Source: Cladosporium sp. IMV 00045 (Eukaryota > Ascomycota > Dothideomycetes > Cladosporiales > Cladosporiaceae). Taken from it: 36,690 nt of DNA. Shown here one piece after another: positions 19,395 through 28,222 of the stretch; position 1 is the first letter of the stretch, and each line of letters begins with the position of its first letter. The notes beneath the pieces are model-generated. The model made no database searches. It was not told the origin of the DNA and was given only the letters and a program-made list of their open reading frames with translations. The stretch lies in the NCBI GenBank assembly GCA_001931905.2, contig MSJI02000806.1, positions 1 through 36,690 of the forward strand, in the 5' to 3' direction. Position numbers and translations under genes: made by a program.

Positions 19395-19414
19395 ATCATC
19401 ATCATCATCATCAT
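19395..19414 (+). repeat. (ATC)n tail of the LINE
   Basis: Six to seven ATC units close the element, the usual short tandem tail of Tad-like LINEs in place of poly-A. Confidence 0.8.
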
Positions 19415-19731
19415 GCTGTACCTCCGCCACCTTTACTGAGGGGTGACATGCCCGCCAGCTAAGCGCTGGAGATCTTGTCTACGTGCGCTTGCTCTGTTCG
19501 TTTTGCGCTTTCGAATGATATAAACAATGACCCTGTCCGTGACAAAGTCGAAAAGGGAGTCTCAAGCCGTCTAATTGCCGCTTCACCGTTCAAATGCTTC
19601 TATATTCTTCTCAAACGAGTAAAAACCCAACTTCGTGGTCACCTGACTTCACAAACACGTGACTGTAGTCACTATTATCAACACTGAGCATGATTTGAGG
19701 CCTTCCGACGGGTGGGATTACTCTGCAAGGA
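19415..19731. other. Intergenic, no gene seen
   Basis: Between the LINE tail and the stop of the minus-strand gene I find only a 70-codon plus-strand frame (19475-19687) without motifs. Confidence 0.3.
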
Positions 19732-21279
19732 TCATGAAGATTCAGGTGCACGGATGGCAGACTGCTCCTCTGCGATCAAGTCCCTTTGTTTTTGGAAAAA
19801 TCGAGCGATCTGTTGCTTCGTTTTGGGCGAGTTGCGGATGCCAAAGTCAGTAGTGGATGAATCCTCATGACTTGCATTAGACTGGGACATCATATCGATA
19901 GCATCGCCATCAGGGTTGCCGTTCTGGAACGAAGAAACAAAGATACTCCAGGGACTTCGATATTCATCTGATTCGAATGCAGCTCTTTGGGGTGGATTGC
20001 CGCTTGTCGGCCCTAATTCCGTATTAATAGGAAGATCATTCTTCTTTAATTTCCTGGACTTGGGTAACTGGCCAGGATCAGGAACACCCTGTAGACACGA
20101 TCTTAGGAAGCCCGGCGGCCTCGACGTAGTCTTCTCTGAGGTATTACTGCTGGTTCTTGAGGAAAAGCTCGTGACAGGCGGACTCGGACGTACTCGCGCA
20201 TCGCCAATCAATTCAGATGCGCGGCGTTTACGTGAGGCTTCCCTTTCTCCCAAGGCCCTGGCAAGATAACTAGTGGCTGTCGGTATGTTCGGCACACCTC
20301 CAGGCGCAGATATGAATCTGTGCCACTCCATTGAGGCCCAGTAGTACACCTCAAGCAATGCTGGCTGTAGAGAGTCAGGGAAGGCGGAATCAATGCCGTA
20401 TGTAGTGCCGCGCTGTACTGGCCGATGTCCGCTTTGCCAGGCGTATGCAACCTCGATGGCTGCATCAGCGCTTTTGTCGTCGTTCATGTCGAAAGGACGA
20501 CTGATATGCTTGACATGCTTCTCAGTCACTGCGATGGATAGCTGCCGATACACCTGCACGCCAAAGTGGGTACCACAAACGGCAGTCGATAGCTTTTTCA
20601 GAGCCTTGGTCAATACCTCAACCTTCCAAGGCCGCTCTAGGTCATTAGGAGAACTGAAGAAGAGGGGCCGCGCCTTTTTGCTGCCAAAGCATTCTCGATT
20701 AAACATGTCGACGAAAGCACGAATGTACACCAGATATTTGAGAACCAAGTCCGATTCTCTGCGAGGAAGGTATCGTGCCACTTGGAACTCCTGGTTGGTA
20801 GAATGTCTTGCTTTCGAGTGTCGAGTCACAAAGCAGATGGCACCTCGATGAGCGTATAGCCCACGAGAGGTAGTCGGCCCATTGCAATGCTCAATGCTGA
20901 AAAGTTCGGTAGACCGCGCAGCTTGACCACCGCACAGATAAAGGATGAGCATAAGCTGGGATAGCAATTTGTCCTCCTCTTCCAAGTAGCGATGCACGGA
21001 TTTGAAATTCCAGCCTTCGCCTGCCATCAAACCATCCACAGGATCAAGGCAAGCACGCGAGGAAAGCTCTAGGTAGGCACGTTCCAGATTGTTGGCAGAA
21101 TCCAGCATGAACGAATATCCCTGCCTCTGATTGGACATACAGTCCCGTATGTGACGCAATTCCAACCTCGGTTCCAGTCCATACATCAATTGTTCCACAC
21201 TTGTCGTTGCAGAGTCAAACGCTATCCTGCTCAACGCTCGGAATTGACTCATGCTGAGTTGGCCGGCATCCCAGGACAC
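19732..21279 (-). CDS. C-terminal block of OrsD-type accessory protein; tyrosine-recombinase-like residue pattern
   Basis: The block is open for 515 codons. It continues, in family order, from the blocks at 21418-21714 and 21926-23311. Upstream codons QWSPDSQTV lie in the same frame before the annotated Met. Residues (from the Met): LYLCGGQAARSTEL with Arg122, a strand with SKARHST (Lys156), VYRQLSIAV (Arg245), AWQSGHRP (His285) and TTYGID (Tyr294). Arg, Lys, Arg, His and Tyr in this order, with nine residues from His to Tyr, resemble a tyrosine recombinase active site. The final 190 residues are disordered, Ser/Pro/Lys-rich. Fungal proteins of this type, often annotated as OrsD or telomere-associated RecQ-like helicase, may continue into a helicase; none follows here. 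The function is unproven. Confidence 0.6.
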   Translation of the reverse strand: MSWDAGQLSMSQFRALSRIAFDSATTSVEQLMYGLEPRLELRHIRDCMSNQRQGYSFMLDSANNLERAYLELSSRACLDPVDGLMAGEGWNFKSVHRYLEEEDKLLSQLMLILYLCGGQAARSTELFSIEHCNGPTTSRGLYAHRGAICFVTRHSKARHSTNQEFQVARYLPRRESDLVLKYLVYIRAFVDMFNRECFGSKKARPLFFSSPNDLERPWKVEVLTKALKKLSTAVCGTHFGVQVYRQLSIAVTEKHVKHISRPFDMNDDKSADAAIEVAYAWQSGHRPVQRGTTYGIDSAFPDSLQPALLEVYYWASMEWHRFISAPGGVPNIPTATSYLARALGEREASRKRRASELIGDARVRPSPPVTSFSSRTSSNTSEKTTSRPPGFLRSCLQGVPDPGQLPKSRKLKKNDLPINTELGPTSGNPPQRAAFESDEYRSPWSIFVSSFQNGNPDGDAIDMMSQSNASHEDSSTTDFGIRNSPKTKQQIARFFQKQRDLIAEEQSAIRAPESS

Positions 21280-21425
21280 TGTCTGAGAATCAGGGCTCCA
21301 TTGAGCCCGAAACTTGGCCTATCGGATCGAGAAAGGGAACGTCCAAAGTTGCGTAGACTAAGCAGCTCGCCAAAGGGCGACTGACAGCCAAGACACATGT
21401 ATCGCTCTCTGACCCGATTAAATAG
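21280..21425 (-). pseudogene. Linker of the OrsD-type gene, between two frameshifts
   Basis: In a third frame this stretch reads RYMCLGCQSPFGELLSLRNFG and then SRSDRPS, which belongs between GWEKRPRLGGL (21430) and FRAQWSPDSQTVSW (21320). The joins need about two bases restored at a GAGAG run near 21425 and one in a T run near 21318. The reading frame of the parent gene is therefore broken here, unless these are assembly errors. Confidence 0.55.
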
Positions 21426-21765
21426 CTCTCAAGCCTCCTAAACGAGGTCGCTTCTCCCACCCAACAGAGTCGTGTGCAAAGCGTGGGAGTACAGACTCCA
21501 GAAAGCAAAGCCGGGCACAATAAATCAGTCCGGACAGCTTGGAAGTGTAATTGCGCGGTCTCTCAAATGTCGAAGGATCAGCAGAGAATCTGAGCATCCC
21601 ACTAAAGTAGATAAGGATTGTCGAGCTTGGCCGACCGTCTACGAAGTTTTCCTTACACAATTGGATCGAAAGCGTTCCAACAAGGTCGGCAAGCTCATCG
21701 CCATCATGTATCAAGGATTCCGCAACTATCCAATGGTTAGTGAGAAGAGATCAAACGATAGATAG
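21418..21765 (-). CDS. Middle block of the OrsD-type gene
   Basis: The block reads AESLIHDGDELADLVGTLS, then ENFVDGRPSSTILIYFSGML, RPRNYTSKLSGLIYCARL and GWEKRPRLGGL. The YFSG and RPxNYTxKLSxLIY motifs are characteristic of the same fungal family. A possible intron precedes it (about 21722-21774: GTCAGTTATG to ATTGGATAG on the minus strand), joining it to an acidic Ser/Glu-rich linker (ESSTTNESEYSEDDD, 21790-21900). The linker is one frame away from the N-terminal block. Confidence 0.55.
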
Positions 21766-21925
21766 CATAACTGACCAGGTTTTGTCGAGTGCAAACTCTG
21801 CATGAGTCCATCATCGTCTTCACTATACTCTGATTCGTTGGTGGTGGAAGATTCGAAGCCATCACTCGATTCAACACTGACTGAAGAGGCGAAAGTCTCT
21901 GGCCGCATCTCACCATGGAGAGGTG

Positions 21926-23311
21926 TCACACTCTCGCCAATGATACCATGATCTTGTTCCTACACCGCTGGCTCACATAAGACTCCTCATCCGCCAAAAT
22001 AATGCTTGGGTCTTCAGCCAACGCGGGATGATGATCAAGGGCATTCGCCAGAGCGACCGACCTTATCGCGTCTTCATCCACCGACAAGAACGACCAAATC
22101 TCTTTGATGGCTCTGCTCTGCTTCGTGGAGAGTCTGAGTCCTAACATCCTCTCACGAACGGCATCGTCCAGGCGCCAAAGACGTACCACGAAGTATATCA
22201 TGCTTTTCCAAAGCCATCTGTAACGTTTGCGGGTAGAGCATCGCCCTGGTAGTTGAAAGGCTGTCTTGTAAGGCCTACCTTGGACATGGCTTCGCAACCA
22301 GCATCGTATGGAGTGATCGGTGTTCCTTGCAGTATCTTCGCATCGGTCAAAGAAATGATCCGCCGCTTTACCTAAGTTCGAGAGCTTCGACTCGTCCTCG
22401 ATGCTGCTTTGAATAGGATCCCTGACACCATCTGCCAGGAGCAGAGGGAAACCCTTCCGAGCAGGGGCACTGCCAAGACGTGAAAGCAGCTCACGGTCGA
22501 CTCCAGCAAATGTTTCGAGCCATCCAGTGCGTCTTATCCAATTACTTGTCAGCGCCAAATCGGAGCCCGACGAATCTTCCCCTGGCAGTCGAGTTTCTTC
22601 GTTACGGGCACGTTGAAGTTCGCGCTCGTGAAGCGCGGTCAACTTTTGCCTTCGTTGTGGTGAGGCTTGCAGTGTATCAAGGTGAGCTCCCGAGTTATTC
22701 CCCTCGTTGAGGGCGACGATCCAGTAGGCAGACCCATTCTGTGTCCAGCTCTGCAGGAACAGATCTTTCCGAAGATGGTGGCGCAGCCAGATCTTACGAC
22801 CACTTTTCTCGCCGTGAGTCCTTGCAAGGTGTCGTTGGGCGAGGTCTAGGCTAGTGGAGCGACAGTTGCACTGCCCGCAATCCACACCAGGCTTCGTAGC
22901 AAGGTTCAGATGTGGTGCACAGCTGTCAGGCTGTGGTTCTAGCCTGCTTGGATCCGGCAGCTGGAGCTGTTTCACAAAGGCATTCAGACCGTGTCGTGCT
23001 TTCGCACTTATCTCTTGTCTACCACCGAGATTTCTGGAAACTGCATCCGAAGGCTTGAGTGCATATTGATATTTCTTACAGATGATGACTTTCTCTTCCG
23101 TGTCAAGAACGAGACCAAGAGATGTCAATCTTTGACGGAGTTTCTGACCTGAAAGACTCTTCCAACTACGGACAGCTGGAGTGGAAGAATAATGCTCGGC
23201 CATCTGTAGGACACGCGCTGCTGAACGAGACCGCTTGTCGATGCTGTTCAAATGGAAATGATGAGATGGCGATGTTCTCGTTTGACTGGCGAGAGAGGAA
23301 GACTTTGTCAC
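21926..23311 (-). CDS. N-terminal block of OrsD-type C2H2 protein
   Basis: The open frame of 461 codons carries the OrsD (DUF3505) pattern: GLVLDTEEKVIICKKYQYALKP, the spacing LPDPSRLEPQPD, then GVDCGQCNCRS followed by HLARTH. This is a degenerate pair of C2H2 fingers. The first finger has lost its second Cys (Tyr81) and its first His, while the second keeps C145, C148, H161 and H166. QSWTQNGSAYWIV and RRTGWLETFAGV follow, also typical. The start is the first Met; residue 37 is an alternative. OrsD-type genes occur in accessory regions and in a polyketide cluster of Aspergillus; the role is unknown. The frame ends early (VSLARV) because a one-base loss near 21965 moves the true continuation into another frame. 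Confidence 0.7.
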   Translation of the reverse strand: MTKSSSLASQTRTSPSHHFHLNSIDKRSRSAARVLQMAEHYSSTPAVRSWKSLSGQKLRQRLTSLGLVLDTEEKVIICKKYQYALKPSDAVSRNLGGRQEISAKARHGLNAFVKQLQLPDPSRLEPQPDSCAPHLNLATKPGVDCGQCNCRSTSLDLAQRHLARTHGEKSGRKIWLRHHLRKDLFLQSWTQNGSAYWIVALNEGNNSGAHLDTLQASPQRRQKLTALHERELQRARNEETRLPGEDSSGSDLALTSNWIRRTGWLETFAGVDRELLSRLGSAPARKGFPLLLADGVRDPIQSSIEDESKLSNLGKAADHFFDRCEDTARNTDHSIRCWLRSHVQGRPYKTAFQLPGRCSTRKRYRWLWKSMIYFVVRLWRLDDAVRERMLGLRLSTKQSRAIKEIWSFLSVDEDAIRSVALANALDHHPALAEDPSIILADEESYVSQRCRNKIMVSLARV

Positions 23312-23412
23312 TACTGGATAAGCATTTTAGTAGTGATGTGATATACCCTTGGAGTTGCTGAAACACGGCACGTTCCGTAGCTCCAGCCACAAGTCCAAAA
23401 GCGCACGTTCGG

Positions 23413-23480
23413 GGAATGCGACGCGTTCCAAGTGTGCAACATGCGGCATTTGGGTGATTTGTGGGAATGCGACGCATTCC
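23413..23480. repeat. Pair of 17-bp palindromes
   Basis: GGAATGCGACGCATTCC (23464-23480) is a perfect 8+1+8 inverted repeat. GGAATGCGACGCGTTCC (23413-23429) is the same with one mismatch. They sit 34 bp apart between the two OrsD-type genes, where the coding similarity of the upstream fragment ends. A 12-nt part occurs at 11788-11799. Confidence 0.6.
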
Positions 23481-24135
23481 AGGGAAGCATAACTGCGTAG
23501 CAGCTCTTATGTGTTGTTCCTCCAGTATAGCAAGTTTTCGGAAGGCCTTGTCGATGCTCGTGTCGTGTATTCTAACATCTTGCGCACCTTGTCTGTCTGC
23601 CTGTCCTTCAGCTACCGAAAGTTGGGATAGACAATGCTATACCTGGAAACCAGCACTGCCCGTCCGTTGCGGAAGAACCGTTGGAATTTACGGTCTCCCA
23701 TGGCACTTAGTCCCCATGACGACCGCGTTCGAGGCTCTCTTGAACTGTTCGAGAGCCAGAGCAGTTCCTTCCACCACGACTTCTTCGTAAAGGCGTATGT
23801 TCGACATCATAATGTTGCTGTATAACGCTGGATGTCTTTGACACGAATGGGCAGGTTTTGCACCCGAATTTGTCGTGCACGCGGAGATGGACGAGTGGAT
23901 CGCATGTTATCAGAGGAAGGGATAAATGTTCTTTACGAGGATCCAGTATTGGCCGCTCCAATACGTCCGGAAATATTTCCTTTGCAAGCTCCTAGATATC
24001 TTTGTCGTGGAGTGCGGGCAGACAGCGGGCGTGTGCCTTTCGATGATGCTTGGGCACGGCGGAAGGGTAAATGGCGGTTTTACATAGCTTGCAAAGAACG
24101 ACCTTGTATTTCGGAAGGCATTCGAAGAGGTCCAT
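23481..24135 (-). pseudogene. Second OrsD-type gene, N-terminal fragment
   Basis: From ATG 24133-24135 the frame reads MDLFECLPKYKVVLCKLCK, a first finger ending HHRKAHA, a TAG in place of a Gln or Trp codon (KDI-stop-ELAKE, about 24010), then FGCKTCPF and QQHYDVEH of the second finger. All eight zinc-ligand positions are intact, unlike in the gene at 21926-23311. After RRSRGGR the frame is lost and regained (KFQRFFRNGRAVLVSRYSI near 23680). The similarity ends near the palindromes. It is probably the decayed 5' end of a paralogue, lying in tandem with and upstream of the longer OrsD gene. Confidence 0.6.
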
Positions 24136-24208
24136 AGAAGCGACAGTTTGCTTGTTTGTACTCTGTATCGGGTCAAAGTCAACAGACTAAGACTGAGCTA
24201 CTGAACGG

Positions 24209-25441
24209 CTAGTCGCGCGATGACGCGCCCGGGTCCAAGGCTTTGACCACCGTGCTCATTTGCAAGTAGTGAGGTGATGCGCAGCTCTTGTTGTTTAATG
24301 CGCCCCTATCACAGTGCCCAAAGTTTCCGCGTTGCATTTCCGCCAGTGTGGCATCGCGACGCGTTTCATCTAGACAACATGCATGCGGCCAAGCGCGAGT
24401 TCGCAAAGGATTGCTACCGTACCCCTCAGAGTGAAATTTATCGTCTCCATAAAGAGCGTGCCAGTGGACTGGTGGATACTGGAAAAATCGGACAGGTTGG
24501 GAACCAGCGTGAATGTCGACAAAACCACCGATTTCGGGATCTACACAACAGCCACCGCGGCCATCTTCAGCGCTCAGCGCCGCAATGGTAAGTGTAGCGC
24601 CACCATATATTGAAGGCATCCTCGCAGACTGCTCTTCCCAGTCTTGTGGGTCATCCTGCACTATGCAGAGAGAGTCGATCCAGAGATAGCGTTCCCCTAC
24701 CTGGCGAGTAATGCGTATCGCGTCTTGGAAAGTTTTACTGAGCTGAGCGTGTGGAATGCGCTCAAGGTGCTGCAAGAGTGTCTCTTTCGTGGTTGTCTTG
24801 GGTCGATTGGATGACTCTCCCCAGCAGTGGCTCAAGCACATGAAACGCAAGATCTGCTGCTTGGCCTCACTTTCGCACTCGATGAGTCTGACGTCACCCG
24901 ATTCGTCAAAGGGCTCCAAATCAAGAAGCCTCGAAGGCCCACCAGTTGCAGACTGCAGTGCGCTGTTGCAAGTGGAGTGTTGCGAACGGCAAGTGTTTAG
25001 CCACGAGCTGATTAACGAATTCTCAAAATCGTCAACAGTACTGACTCGCAACGCCGGTGAACTTGTGGAACAAGCATTAGGATGAGAACGACAAGCCAGA
25101 TCCTTTGCAATGTGCGAATTCCATGATCGCGGTACACGCGAGAAATGGACTATGAATATGTCATCGGTACCAATGAAGCCTGTTATTGACATATGCGGAG
25201 CAATCTGGGAACGCCTCAGCCTCACTGGGCTGTGTCGCAAGATTGCATCTGGCACAAAACCAGCGCTTGGGTTCGTAGTCCAGATCTTGCACAGAACACA
25301 ACCCATAGTAGCGCTCTGGAGTAGAGTCCTCAACGGCGGAAGGTATATTTCGGGTCCACCTGTGAGACTTTGCCTATCATGACGGGGCTGGAATAATTCA
25401 GATGGCAAACTGCCGCATGACGAGCACAACTTTGGAGCCAT
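24209..25441 (-). CDS. HET-domain (heterokaryon incompatibility) protein, C-terminally truncated
   Basis: The 410-codon frame starts with a typical CSSC/CVLC cysteine N-terminus. The HET domain covers about residues 195-290: FMCLSHCWG (200-208), LSKTFQDAIRITR, YLWIDSLCIVQDD (252-264) and ATLTIAA (282-288). NPLRTRAW (344-351) marks the usual post-domain block, but the expected QExLLSxRxLHF that follows is absent. Instead come about 60 unrelated residues, so a frameshift near 24390 is likely. HET proteins usually exceed 600 residues. They act in the cytoplasm in allorecognition cell death; without the C-terminal region this one may be inactive. It is minus strand, 74 bp from the OrsD fragment. 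Confidence 0.85.
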   Translation of the reverse strand: MAPKLCSSCGSLPSELFQPRHDRQSLTGGPEIYLPPLRTLLQSATMGCVLCKIWTTNPSAGFVPDAILRHSPVRLRRSQIAPHMSITGFIGTDDIFIVHFSRVPRSWNSHIAKDLACRSHPNACSTSSPALRVSTVDDFENSLISSWLNTCRSQHSTCNSALQSATGGPSRLLDLEPFDESGDVRLIECESEAKQQILRFMCLSHCWGESSNRPKTTTKETLLQHLERIPHAQLSKTFQDAIRITRQVGERYLWIDSLCIVQDDPQDWEEQSARMPSIYGGATLTIAALSAEDGRGGCCVDPEIGGFVDIHAGSQPVRFFQYPPVHWHALYGDDKFHSEGYGSNPLRTRAWPHACCLDETRRDATLAEMQRGNFGHCDRGALNNKSCASPHYLQMSTVVKALDPGASSRD

Positions 25442-25895
25442 GAGTTGCTTTTCCGTAAATTTGAGCTTGTTCTTGGGTGTAGCCGGAGGAAATATTGCAA
25501 TTCAGGTAAAACTAGCAGCAGGCTGGATTTGTATCGCCGTGGCGGAGCGCTTGCAGATGCTATAAGCCAACCTGTTCGTGTGTGTAGCTTTTGGGAGGTC
25601 GGGTGCTAGCGTAGCCGACCGGTGAAGCTCTTCAAAGAGGATCCGAAGCATGCACAGATCCTACGGTGGTACATCCGGAAAGAGTGGTCTGTGCTTCAGT
25701 CGCTTGAGACGCAGTAAGTGCTGCATGAGAGGGTGACCTCTCGTCTGAATAAATTTGTGGGTAGAGAGGTTGGTCTCTTGATTAGGCGCGCGGCCTGGTA
25801 GACCGGGCCTTTCTATCTAGTGTCTTGGCAAGCTAATCCTGCGATCTGCGACTTGGATTCTCAAAGTGCCTTGGCCTACGACATCACGTCACCTT
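25442..25895 (+). other. Spacer left of copy B, possible coding trace
   Basis: No complete gene. A plus-strand frame reads PVKLFKEDPKHAQILRWYI and then SVLQSLETQ near 25620-25715, followed by a GTAAGT (25714) that could be an intron donor. No family is recognised. Duplicated segment B starts at 25896. Confidence 0.25.
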
Positions 25896-26766
25896 TCTTT
25901 ACCGACCTGATCTTCAGGACCCCAAAGTTGTCGCATTTAAGCCAAGCATCTCGGATGATGGACAGAAGACCCAGCTCGATCCGATCCCCCAATACCTCTC
26001 CCGCGTGTTCGACTCATCGTCTCCGGGAGAGTCGAATGAAATCTGGGTCAAATTCAAAGACGCTGTCCGGCAACATCCAAATGCAGGGATTGACTTTTTT
26101 GGGAGAAGAGAAAAAACCCAGGCAGCGCACAGCCTTTGGGGACACCTCAGCTGGAAAGGTCTCGAGGAAGATAACTTCATGTCATGGACGAGCTCTTTAC
26201 TTTTCGCAATCCAGTATATCTTCTGCAGACACAACAGCCAGTGGGCACGGCCCTCTTGAACGGACCTCAAAATTTGCGTCTGAGACACCCAAACCCTCGC
26301 TCAAGGGACCTTCGTCCGAGATATTGATCTCATTGAAGCTTTTGCTCCGTTCGACAGAGATCTGAGAGAATTTGCAAAAATGCGCTGCGGAAAGCACTAT
26401 TTCGGAGACTATCTTTCTCAAGGTGCTCTGAACATCGCAGGACATAATATCATGGTATCTGCGCAAGACATGCTCAACAAGGGTCTCCTGCTACTTTGTC
26501 CTGAGTTTAATGCCAGTCTTGAAAACAGTCGTTGCGGCTGGGCAAGTGATGTTTTTGCAATGTACGACATGTTAGAGCAGGATCTGGCGAAGTCAGGGCC
26601 TTGTCAAACGCTCCAATTAGTCCGCCAGACCTTGCATGTCGCTCAACTGTTTGGACGAAACCACCGATTATGTTTTGCTGTGAGTTTTGTTGCAATCGTA
26701 CCTGGGATAGTTAATGCCGAAACCATCGCACGAGCATTTCGAGAAGCACGTTTTCCCAGTAAGTGA
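25896..26766 (+). pseudogene. DUF7587-like gene, copy B, 5'-truncated with two TGA stops
   Basis: The frame begins inside the duplicated segment (YRPDLQDPKVVAFKPS) with no start codon of its own. The PQYLSRVFDSSSPG and NFMSWTSSLLFAIQYIF blocks are present. The two TGA codons shared with copy A follow (about 26257 and 26281). From ATG 26380 a clean 128-codon stretch reads FGDYLSQGALNIAGHNIM to the C-terminus. The shared stops predate the duplication, so the gene was already dead or has an unrecognised intron there. The third stop in A arose later. Confidence 0.6.
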
Positions 26767-28222
26767 AACTGTCCAACGCATGGCAATGTGGAGAGATAGC
26801 TAAGCATTCAGAAGAGACGGAAAGACTGCAGAGTTCCCAGACATGTGTGTACTAAGGTATGAGCGACTTGATAAGGTTTCGAGAGTTCCAGGGAATGGTA
26901 CACCGCGAATGTTTTCAGCACGACTTGTAAGGTTAGGGTCGCACGAGAGTGATACTACTGATACCGACTAATGGATCTTTAGAAGCACTGTCATCAGCTC
27001 AGCTTTATATAAAAAGGCGGATGATGCTGCTTGGACCTTGAGAGATGAATGCACTAGCGACCATAGGCAGCCAACACAACCTGCTGTTTGTGAGGAGAAA
27101 ATCCAAACGATGTTTCACTGTCTCGAAAGCCTGAGGAACTTGTTAGTCGATACTCGTGTTAGTCTCTGAGCAGTTGACCTGGAATGCTTATATCGGTTGA
27201 TTGCACATATAACGATTTTGACAGAGCTGATCTACAATTCCTCTCTTGAATCCGAATTAGTCGAGGTCACGACGTGACATAGTGATAAGTTAGCGATATG
27301 CCGATTAATCGACTCAGTAAGCGAAGCCTCAAGGCGAAATCAGTCTCTCGTGTCAGAATATAGATCAATCTTTAGCTTGCTAAACGACCGGAGAGAGGGT
27401 GAATCTTTCGAGCATACTGCTCAGGTCGATGTGCATTTGTACTTATACTAAGCCCCATGACGTACTACCTTACTAATTTGTCACTGCATTCTTAAGCATG
27501 CGCTATGTGCTTGCGGTGCATTGTATAGCTGATCGACAGGCGGGTGGTACAGCAAAGCATCACCGAGTAGTCAGCTAGCGTGAAATCATGGGGTTAGGCC
27601 ACGCTATCGTCGCTGTGCGAAGAGCTCGCCTCTAGGATTTTGCGAAGTTGACCCTCGTTGCACACAGCTGGCATACTTGGGTCGTTGTTCAACTTCACTT
27701 CCTTGTCTAACATAGTTACGCGACCGTCACTATGTCTACGTGGTCTGTACCGCTAAGTGCATGCATAAAAATCACACGATTTAGTACATGCATCACGCAA
27801 CTCAAGCGAGACGTGTTTTGTAACACCGCGGGCACGGAAGCTCGACGAGAAGGTGTTGATCTAACTTATGGTCTGGCTGCACAGCCCCTCCTCGGCGCCC
27901 AGATTCCCAGCTGCAGTGCCCTGCATGTATTACCAATAGCGTCAATTGACGTTGCAGCTGTGACTAGCATTGTCGCTATTGCTGACTGAACGTTTTTCAC
28001 GCATAACAAAATCTCCACAGTATTGTGACGAAGATAACAATTGAGTTCCGACTTGTTTGAAGAAATCTGATTTTGTTGGCCGTCAATATTGCCCACGAGA
28101 ACCATCGTTGAGCTAATCTTCGCTTCTTCGCTAAACTGACTCTGTTGCCACGATTCATGTGGCCTCGACAATCTTGGTCACCACGGCTCGCATGCAACCC
28201 CACGTCGTATCTCCACTCCCCT
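26767..28222. other. Largely non-coding part of copy B
   Basis: Equivalent to 14502-15960 in A. It holds the frameshifted remnant at 26949-27169 and the 85-codon ORF at 27732-27989 of unknown status. Nothing else is seen. Confidence 0.25.

Larger units (their letters stand above)
18773..19414 (+). mobile_element. 3' end of a Tad-type LINE, not RIP-mutated
   Basis: The encoded peptide aligns block by block with the RIP-ruined end of the first LINE (5950-6400): YGALSSDEASIL against YGSLTSD-ASIL, LLGGWSGRKD against LLGG-GSRKD, RASIRFL against KATIRFL. The 3' UTR (TTTAGGGATGGCTCATACGG near 19350) parallels TTAGGGACGGCTTATACGG near 6484. It ends in an (ATC)n tail. This copy shows what the first looked like before RIP, though the two may belong to different subfamilies. 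It lies 5' of the gap-filled unknown. Confidence 0.85.

Noticed and set aside
19395..19414. (ATC)n run as a free microsatellite
   Set aside because: Explained as the tail of the LINE.
19732..23311. Starship captain (DUF3435-type recombinase)
   Set aside because: The family blocks match OrsD-type proteins, not DUF3435; only the active-site-like residue order is shared.
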